The notes below the pieces were generated by a model, which did no database searches, was not told the origin of the DNA, and saw only the letters and a list, made by a program, of their open reading frames with translations. Below, in pieces: positions 7,391 to 11,643 of a stretch of DNA of 11,643 bases. The position numbers were made by a program, and so were the translations under genes. The stretch is from Christensenella sp. UBA4626 (lineage in GTDB: Bacteria; Bacillota; Clostridia; Christensenellales; UBA1242): the NCBI GenBank assembly GCA_002406115.1, contig DHNC01000032.1, positions 1 to 11,643 of the forward strand. Direction: 5' to 3'. Positions within the stretch are counted from its first letter, which is position 1, and each line of letters starts with the position of its first letter.

Positions 7391-8144
7391 TTTTCTTTTC
7401 CAAAACCTTATCTCGTTTTTGTTTTTCTTTTTCAATCTTCAATTTGTCAAGTTGTTCCAATTTTTTTGCAGTCAATTCACGTGCAATCATAATTTTGGTT
7501 TCAGATGTAGGGGTGAGTTCTTTGCAATACCTTGTGAGTTTACTTATCAAGTCGTCAAGGTAAGGGTCGGTCAACTCGTTGCTGTGTTGATAGATTGTCA
7601 AAATATTTGCTTCGGTTTGTATCCCAGTGAAATGGTTGGTGTACAAATCTCTGTCAAACGAATATGTGATTTTAAATCCGATGCCGTTTGTGCTTTTATA
7701 TTCCTCACTCACCGTTTGAATAGTGTAGGCAGGTTGCAGTTTTTGCATCAAAAATTCTGGGTCAAAATTCACGCCGGATAAGAACATATTTTTGAAATTA
7801 TCAATCAAAAATTGTTTGTGTTTCATAAGGCTATCATGTGGCTTGATAAGTTTGCTAAAATGCTTGTAGGTGGAGCGGTAAGTCAGCCTGCTGGTTGAAC
7901 TCACTTTTTCCGTTGCCATATTCAATTCACAAAAGTTGCCAATCTGAGTTTTGAACAGCACAATGTTTGATTTTAAAAGTGCAAAATCTGCGGTGTCGTA
8001 ATACGTGAATGATTTTTTGATTTTGTCTTCAAAATGCATGGCATATTTATCAAAAAATGCATTCAATTCCAAAACGGCCGCTTTGGTTTTTTGGCTAAAC
8101 ATAATAAAACGTCTTTTTTGACGTATAATATCTAAACTTTGCAT
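7380..8144 (-). CDS. Hypothetical protein, 254 aa, with a lysine-rich charged C-terminal helix
   Basis: I do not recognise the family. The start is ATG 8144 (MQSLDIIRQKRRF), because it has an excellent ribosome site, AGAAGG, at 8150-8155 with a 5-base spacer. The longer frame back to 8225 has none and would run through the promoter. The protein has no signal peptide or membrane segment, so it is probably cytoplasmic. Residues 1-110 look largely helical and basic (MFSQKTKAAVLELNAFFDKY, TYRSTYKHFSKLIKPHD). Residues 140-200 look beta-rich (AYTIQTVSEEY, GIGFKITYSFD, EANILTIYQ). Residues 222-254 form a highly charged helix (LEQLDKLKIEKEKQKRDKV) ending in a lysine-rich tail. It is a single gene, convergent with the adhesin and divergent from rsmF. 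The basic surface could suit nucleic-acid or ribosome contact, but that is only a guess. Confidence 0.85.
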   Translation of the reverse strand: MQSLDIIRQKRRFIMFSQKTKAAVLELNAFFDKYAMHFEDKIKKSFTYYDTADFALLKSNIVLFKTQIGNFCELNMATEKVSSTSRLTYRSTYKHFSKLIKPHDSLMKHKQFLIDNFKNMFLSGVNFDPEFLMQKLQPAYTIQTVSEEYKSTNGIGFKITYSFDRDLYTNHFTGIQTEANILTIYQHSNELTDPYLDDLISKLTRYCKELTPTSETKIMIARELTAKKLEQLDKLKIEKEKQKRDKVLEKKNKK

Positions 8145-8147
8145 AAA

Positions 8148-8156
8148 CCCCTTCTT
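8148..8156 (-). promoter_or_regulatory. Ribosome-binding site deciding the start of the 254-aa hypothetical gene
   Basis: The minus strand reads AAGAAGGGG and then TTT before ATG 8144. This is a near-perfect Shine-Dalgarno sequence and rules out the longer in-frame start at 8225. Confidence 0.85.
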
Positions 8157-8158
8157 TA

Positions 8159-8192
8159 AGTATAGTTTAGATAAAAATGGAAAAAAAATCAA
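8159..8192 (-). promoter_or_regulatory. Probable promoter of the 254-aa hypothetical gene
   Basis: On the minus strand, TTGATT (8187-8192) is followed after 17 bases by TAAACT (8164-8169). An overlapping, better -10 (TATACT, 8159-8164) would need a 22-base spacer from the same -35. The choice of -10 is therefore uncertain. Either gives a leader of about 10-15 bases that contains the ribosome site. Confidence 0.5.
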
Positions 8193-8209
8193 GAATTTGC
8201 AATGTTTTT

Positions 8210-8238
8210 TTGATGTTTTAAGCAATATCTGCTATAAT
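8210..8238 (+). promoter_or_regulatory. Extended -10 promoter of the rsmF-like gene
   Basis: TTGATG (8210-8215), a 17-base spacer, then TATAAT (8233-8238) preceded by TGC, an extended -10 element. Transcription is expected to start at about 8244-8248, on or just before ATG 8248. It is back to back with the promoter for the minus-strand gene; the two -35 boxes are about 17 bases apart. Confidence 0.75.
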
Positions 8239-8247
8239 ATGGAACGT

Positions 8248-9633
8248 ATGAGCAAAAATAAATATTTAAAAACGCAAAATAGCGGTGTGGAAAAAGCAGT
8301 GGAAGCAGTGCAGTTTCCAAAGCCCTTTTTGGATAGAATGCAAAATTTGCTAGGGGACGAATTTGAGTGTTTCAAACAGTCACTTTCAAAAGAAAAACAG
8401 TCTGCAATTTTTGTAAACAATCATAAGATTGAAACAAGCAAATTTAAACAAATTGCGGATTTTGAAATTGAGCCAATTTTTTACGAGCCGAATGGCTTTT
8501 ATGTAAACACAAAGTTGGGCAAACATCCTCTGCATCATGCTGGTGCTTTTTATGTTCAAGAGCCAAGTGCGATGTTTACTGTCAATGCTCACAAATTTGT
8601 GGGTGACGAAAAAGTTTTGGATATGTGCGCCGCTCCTGGAGGGAAGTCAATTCAGATTGCAAACCGCATTCCAAACGGAGTTTTGGTTAGTAATGAGATA
8701 AACAATTCTAGGTGCAGTGTTTTGTTTTCGAATATTGAAAGAATGGGGCTTGACAACGTCGTGATAGCAAACGACACACCTCAAAACATTGCAGAGGCAT
8801 ATGGAAATTATTTTGATGTAGTTTTGGTGGATGCACCTTGTAGCGGCGAGGGGATGTTCCGCCGTGGTGAGCAAGTTGTTAAAGAATGGAACGAAAATTT
8901 GCCAAAGATGTGTGCGGATAGACAACTTTCAATCCTCGCCTGTGCGGACAAGACCTTAAAGCAAAATGGCACGCTTATTTATTCAACTTGCACCTATTCT
9001 GTTGAGGAAAATGAGCAAGTGGTTAAGCAGTTTTGCCAAGAGTTTGACTATTCGATAGTAAATATTGATTATCCGATTGGAAATATTTGTGAGGGCTTGC
9101 CAAGAGGCGTGGATTTGCCACAGGCTGTCAGGATGTATCCGCACAAGGTTCGTGGTGAGGGGCAATTTGTTGCGGTCTTGAAAAAGAATGGACAAAACAA
9201 AAATTTGCAAAACGGAAATTTGAAGTTGAAAGAAAGTTCTTCAGCAAACGAATTTTTAAGAAAAAATTTAAGCACTCAAACGGGCAGTTGCTTTGAATAT
9301 GGGGATTTCGGATATTGTGTTAAAGATTTGTCCGCTTTAAAAAAGGGAGTTAATTATTATTCGATTGGCGTCAGAGTGGGGCAAATTGTGAACAAACGTT
9401 TCGAACCTTGCCATAACCTGTTCACCGCTTTTGGGAGAAACTTTAAAAACAAATTGGAATTGAACTATCCTTGCAATGAAATTTTAAGATATTTAAAAGG
9501 TGAAACTTTAACAGTCGAAATGGATGATGGATATGGTGCGGTGATTTTGTCAGGCTGTCCAGTTGGTGGATTTAAATTGGCAAATGGGCAGTTTAAAAAC
9601 CATTATCCGAAAGGGTTAAGAAATCAATTTTAG
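8248..9633 (+). CDS. rsmF: 16S rRNA (cytosine-C5)-methyltransferase, RsmF/RsmB family
   Basis: SAM-dependent enzyme making 5-methylcytosine in 16S rRNA near the decoding site; the exact position differs between species and is not readable here. From ATG 8248 it is 461 aa, normal for Gram-positive RsmF. An N-terminal core (LDRMQNLLGDEF, residues about 31-42) precedes a Rossmann fold. The SAM motif VLDMCAAPGGKS is at 123-134. Motif IV VDAPCSGEG has Cys198, the release cysteine, and motif VI STCTYSVEENE has Cys248, the catalytic nucleophile. The C-terminal RsmF/PUA-like domain ends with GQFKNHYPKGLR at about 447-458, a hallmark of the subfamily. The start is uncertain. TTG 8197 and ATG 8239 lie upstream of or inside the -10 box, so 8248 is the first start that fits the promoter. 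GTG 8287, 8299 or 8308 would give a shorter protein starting nearer the conserved core. It appears monocistronic, with its own terminator. Confidence 0.9.
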   Translation: MSKNKYLKTQNSGVEKAVEAVQFPKPFLDRMQNLLGDEFECFKQSLSKEKQSAIFVNNHKIETSKFKQIADFEIEPIFYEPNGFYVNTKLGKHPLHHAGAFYVQEPSAMFTVNAHKFVGDEKVLDMCAAPGGKSIQIANRIPNGVLVSNEINNSRCSVLFSNIERMGLDNVVIANDTPQNIAEAYGNYFDVVLVDAPCSGEGMFRRGEQVVKEWNENLPKMCADRQLSILACADKTLKQNGTLIYSTCTYSVEENEQVVKQFCQEFDYSIVNIDYPIGNICEGLPRGVDLPQAVRMYPHKVRGEGQFVAVLKKNGQNKNLQNGNLKLKESSSANEFLRKNLSTQTGSCFEYGDFGYCVKDLSALKKGVNYYSIGVRVGQIVNKRFEPCHNLFTAFGRNFKNKLELNYPCNEILRYLKGETLTVEMDDGYGAVILSGCPVGGFKLANGQFKNHYPKGLRNQF

Positions 9634-9670
9634 GTTTGTTTAAGTTTTAATCAACCTTATTGATTTGAGC

Positions 9671-9697
9671 AAAAGAAACTTTTTAGTTTCTTTTTTT
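9671..9697 (+). terminator. Intrinsic terminator of the rsmF-like gene
   Basis: AAAAGAAACT (9671-9680) pairs perfectly with AGTTTCTTTT (9685-9694) around a TTTT loop, ending in a run of seven T to 9697. It lies 37 bases after the stop codon. The stem is AT-rich but long. Confidence 0.85.
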
Positions 9698-9868
9698 ATG
9701 CGTGCGACGGCGATTTTTTAAAGTTTAAAGAGGGTGCGAATGAAAGTTGTTGATTTATAAAAATTATAAAAAATATAAAAATTTGTAGAATTTTATTGAT
9801 TTTTGCATAAAATTGCATAAAAAATGCCGTATTTTTTAATTTTTTTTAAAAAATTTTCAAAAAAGGTA
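9698..9868. other. Gene-free, extremely AT-rich spacer upstream of the coiled-coil protein gene
   Basis: No coding frame is supported here. It begins with a GC-rich island (ATGCGTGCGACGGCGA, 9698-9713). It then becomes nearly pure A/T, with alternating A and T tracts at about 9755-9800 and 9831-9865, consistent with curved DNA or an UP-like element for the promoter at 9869. It includes the tandem repeat listed separately. Confidence 0.6.
9803..9822 (+). repeat. 10-bp perfect tandem repeat upstream of a promoter
   Basis: TTGCATAAAA occurs twice with no gap (9803-9812 and 9813-9822), followed by AATGCC. The 10-base period places both copies on the same DNA face. It sits 46 bases before the -35 box at 9869, a position compatible with a regulator site, although chance is possible in such biased DNA. 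Confidence 0.6.
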
Positions 9869-9897
9869 TTGAAAAATATAAATCAATGAGATATAAT
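9869..9897 (+). promoter_or_regulatory. Sigma-A-type promoter of the membrane coiled-coil protein gene
   Basis: TTGAAA (9869-9874), a 17-base spacer, then TATAAT (9892-9897), with strongly AT-rich upstream DNA. The predicted transcript starts near 9904. That excludes ATG 9886 and 9898 as start codons and supports ATG 9931. Confidence 0.85.
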
Positions 9898-9912
9898 ATG
9901 GCAAGTCAAACA

Positions 9913-9920
9913 AAAGGAGA
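9913..9920 (+). promoter_or_regulatory. Ribosome-binding site selecting ATG 9931
   Basis: AAAGGAGA ends 10 bases before ATG 9931. It lies inside the longer frame that begins at 9886, so it decides the start together with the promoter position. Confidence 0.85.
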
Positions 9921-9930
9921 TTTATTTTTT

Positions 9931-11382
9931 ATGGAATGGCAAGCACTTTTAGGAGTAATAGCAATTATAGGTATCGTAGTTGTTGTTGGTGGTTTAATTG
10001 CTTTCTTGGGTCATGTTATTATTGGGGCATTTGACAACGAAGATCGCACAACAAAACAACCAAAACAAGAAGTTATGGATTACACACAATATAAGCAACA
10101 ACAGGCTTTGGCTGAACAAACAAAACAAGCTGATTACAATTTTGAAGCAATCGACGAAGCAAAAGCAGAAAAAGAGAAATCTTTGGTTGAAGGCAACACA
10201 GAAGACGATTTGTATAAATTGATTGAAGAAAACGATTCTGATTTAGATGAAATTGAAAATCGCCTTAAAAAAGAAAATGAAACAACTGAAGAGCAAACTG
10301 CACAAGATAGTGAAATCGTTGTTGAAAAAACTGTTGATGAAGAGCCAGAAACAACTGAAGTTGTAGAAACCGAACAGACAGAAGAAGTAACTGAACCAAC
10401 AGAAACAGAAACAGAAACAACCGAAGAAAAAGTTGAAGAGTCAGAAGAAAAGGCTGAGGAAACCGAAGAACCTGTTGATGATTTGGATATCCAAAACTTG
10501 ATTGATGAAATCAATAATGAAGTTGTTGATGAAGAAAAAGAAAAAGTTGACAATTTGGAAGAAGAAGAAAATCCAATTTTGGCACAATACAATATTGATG
10601 ACATTTTGAACAACACTGAATCCGAAGAGGAAACCGAAGAGGAAAGTGAAGAAACAGAAGAAACAGCAACCGAAGATAATCAAGAACAAGTTGCTGAACA
10701 AGAAGAAGTTTCAGAAACTGAACAAGCAGAAGAAACAACTGAGGAAACAAGCGAAGAAACAACTGAGACTGTTGAACAAACAGAAGAAGTGAAAGAAGAT
10801 GCTGAAAAAGACACAGCAAACAAGGAACTTGAAGATGCAAACAAACGTATTGCAGAACTTACCGCTCAGTTGGAAGAACTTAACAAACAATTAAGCGAAC
10901 AACCTGCAACAACCGAAGTTGTAACAATTGATATGACAGAAGATGAATGCTTGAAACGTATCGCAGTTTTGGAAGAACGTCTTAAAAACGCTAAGAAAGA
11001 TTACAAAACAAATATGAAAGAATATCGTCCTTTGAAAAAAGTGATGAACGACCTTGACAGATATCAAACAAAACTTCGCCGCAAAGAAGCAATTGTTGCT
11101 AAGAAAAAAGTTGCTTTGTATGGCGTAAACAACTATGTTGATATTGACAAAGAAAAAGCAGAAAAACTTGCAAACGAACTTGAATTGTTGGACGGTTTGA
11201 GATTGAGCGTAAATCATTGCGAAGAAGTTATCAACGCAAACAAAGATAGATTCCCAATCTTGGAACACACAAACAACATTTTGGAAGAACAAATCTCTCA
11301 ACTTGAAGCAGATTTGGAAGAAGCAAATACAACTCTTCAAAAAATCCGTGACCGTCAAGGAAATGGTGAAAACAATCAATAA
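9931..11382 (+). CDS. Membrane-anchored protein with Glu/Thr-rich acidic linker and C-terminal coiled coil (unknown function)
   Basis: A 483-aa protein of no family I can name. Residues about 6-34 are one strongly hydrophobic segment (LLGVIAIIGIVVVVGGLIAF and on), a signal anchor. The KQ-rich segment after it suggests the rest is cytoplasmic. Residues about 105-290 are a disordered, highly acidic E/T/Q linker. It holds short hydrophobic islands: DDLYKLIEEND (92-102), DDLDIQNLIDEINNE (183-197) and YNIDDILNN (220-228). Residues about 296-326 and 338-476 are heptad-rich coiled coil (KRIAELTAQLEELNKQL; ISQLEADLEEA), with a basic middle (TKLRRKEAIVAKKK). The plan of anchor, long acidic linker and cytoplasmic coiled coil recalls cell-division or envelope scaffolds such as ZipA or EzrA in topology only; no homology is claimed. 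It is transcribed alone, with its own promoter and terminator. The start is set by the ribosome site and promoter, 15 codons inside the longest frame. Confidence 0.88.
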   Translation: MEWQALLGVIAIIGIVVVVGGLIAFLGHVIIGAFDNEDRTTKQPKQEVMDYTQYKQQQALAEQTKQADYNFEAIDEAKAEKEKSLVEGNTEDDLYKLIEENDSDLDEIENRLKKENETTEEQTAQDSEIVVEKTVDEEPETTEVVETEQTEEVTEPTETETETTEEKVEESEEKAEETEEPVDDLDIQNLIDEINNEVVDEEKEKVDNLEEEENPILAQYNIDDILNNTESEEETEEESEETEETATEDNQEQVAEQEEVSETEQAEETTEETSEETTETVEQTEEVKEDAEKDTANKELEDANKRIAELTAQLEELNKQLSEQPATTEVVTIDMTEDECLKRIAVLEERLKNAKKDYKTNMKEYRPLKKVMNDLDRYQTKLRRKEAIVAKKKVALYGVNNYVDIDKEKAEKLANELELLDGLRLSVNHCEEVINANKDRFPILEHTNNILEEQISQLEADLEEANTTLQKIRDRQGNGENNQ

Positions 11383-11406
11383 TCTTAAAGATTCTGGTTT
11401 GAAGTT

Positions 11407-11438
11407 AAAAAAATCCCAAAGCAATTTGGGATTTTTTT
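11407..11438 (+). terminator. Intrinsic terminator of the coiled-coil protein gene
   Basis: AATCCCAAA pairs with TTTGGGATT around the GCAA tetraloop (11421-11424). Five further A-T pairs extend the stem to 14 bp over 11407-11438, giving A- and T-runs on either side. It starts 24 bases after the stop and could act in both directions. Confidence 0.93.
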
Positions 11439-11441
11439 TGT

Positions 11442-11457
11442 TGTTAATGTATTAACA
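11442..11457. promoter_or_regulatory. Operator-like inverted repeat
   Basis: TGTTAAT and ATTAACA are perfect 7-base inverted arms separated by GT. It lies just after the terminator and before a gene-free AT-rich stretch that may lead to a gene beyond the window. A repressor site is possible. No T-run follows directly, so it is not a second terminator. Chance is not excluded. Confidence 0.35.
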
Positions 11458-11643
11458 TTTTTTTGAAATGCGACGGGATGAATTCGTTTATTTTCTATAA
11501 ATCCGTTTGATTGGTTGTATATATAATAAATGTTTGTTTGTAGTGCTTTGAAAAATTCAACAATAAACAATAAAACGAAAAAATATTAAATAATTGATAA
11601 AAATAACGTATTTTTTAATATTTTAATTAAATTTTTTATTTTT
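11458..11643. other. Gene-free AT-rich tail, probably the upstream region of a gene outside the window
   Basis: No coding frame is supported. It contains a GC-rich island ATGCGACGGGATG (11468-11480), a TATAAT at 11522-11527 without a convincing -35 box, and CGTATTTTTTAAT at 11607-11619, identical to 9828-9840 upstream of the coiled-coil gene. Confidence 0.45.

Noticed and set aside
8109..8124. Hairpin ACGTC-T6-GACGT near the start of the minus-strand gene
   Set aside because: It has only five base pairs, lies within coding sequence, and has no U-run or attenuator context.
8145..8225. Longer N-terminus (start at 8225) for the minus-strand hypothetical gene
   Set aside because: It would run through the promoter and the strong ribosome site for ATG 8144, and the extra residues look like translated spacer.
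8197..8247. Upstream starts TTG 8197 and ATG 8239 for the rsmF-like gene
   Set aside because: 8197 precedes the whole promoter, and 8239 directly abuts the -10 box, before the expected transcription start. Neither has a ribosome site.
9886..9930. Longer start ATG 9886 for the coiled-coil protein
   Set aside because: It lies inside the -35 to -10 interval, and AAAGGAGA at 9913-9920 points to ATG 9931.
10134..10840. Antisense frames rich in Ser, Phe or Leu opposite the acidic linker
   Set aside because: They are shadows of the repetitive Glu/Thr codons (GAA, ACA) on the other strand, with no ribosome sites of their own.
11522..11527. TATAAT as a promoter for a gene to the right
   Set aside because: No acceptable -35 box lies 16-18 bases upstream and no start codon with a ribosome site follows in the window.

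Overview
The window looks like a stretch of chromosome from a low-GC, Gram-positive-type bacterium (Bacillota, probably Clostridia or a relative, and plausibly a gut organism). This is an inference. It rests on AT-rich intergenic DNA, consensus TTGA-17-TATAAT promoters, strong AGGAG-type ribosome sites, intrinsic U-tract terminators after every gene, standard stop codon use (no in-frame TGA in the long genes), and a giant repeat-built surface protein of the Listeria-Bacteroides-repeat kind. No mobile element, CRISPR array, tRNA or rRNA was seen.

Layout. Positions 1-7229 (+) hold most of one huge extracellular protein gene whose 5' end lies outside the window. It encodes a glycine-rich beta-helix adhesin region, about eight InlB/Flg_new-type B-repeats (one carrying a domain of about 130 residues inserted inside it), an Ig-like domain, a run of seven MBG-like beta modules, further repeat domains, and a C-terminal region of about 310 residues with no recognisable wall anchor. 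The gene is split by a -1 frameshift within 1221-1269, most simply one missing A in the A5 run at 1239-1243. Both sides of the break are clearly the same protein. A strong hairpin terminator (7264-7295) closes it and also serves the gene converging from the right.

Positions 7380-8144 (-) encode a 254-residue protein I do not recognise. Across a 103-base divergent promoter region lies an rsmF-like 16S rRNA m5C methyltransferase gene (8248-9633, +), whose -10 box sits almost on the start codon, suggesting a leaderless or nearly leaderless mRNA. After its terminator comes a very AT-rich spacer with a 10-bp tandem repeat and a clear promoter. That promoter drives a monocistronic gene (9931-11382, +) for a membrane-anchored protein with a long Glu/Thr-rich linker and a C-terminal coiled coil, followed by its own terminator. 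The last 200 bases hold no gene, but they contain an inverted repeat and a second copy of the AT-rich motif found upstream of the 9931 gene.

The four genes appear to be separate transcription units, each with its own signals, and I see no metabolic or defence pathway joining them. The most rewarding points are the frameshifted giant adhesin and its inserted domain, its unexplained C-terminus, the short hydrophobic motifs embedded in the acidic linker protein, and short motifs shared between intergenic regions.
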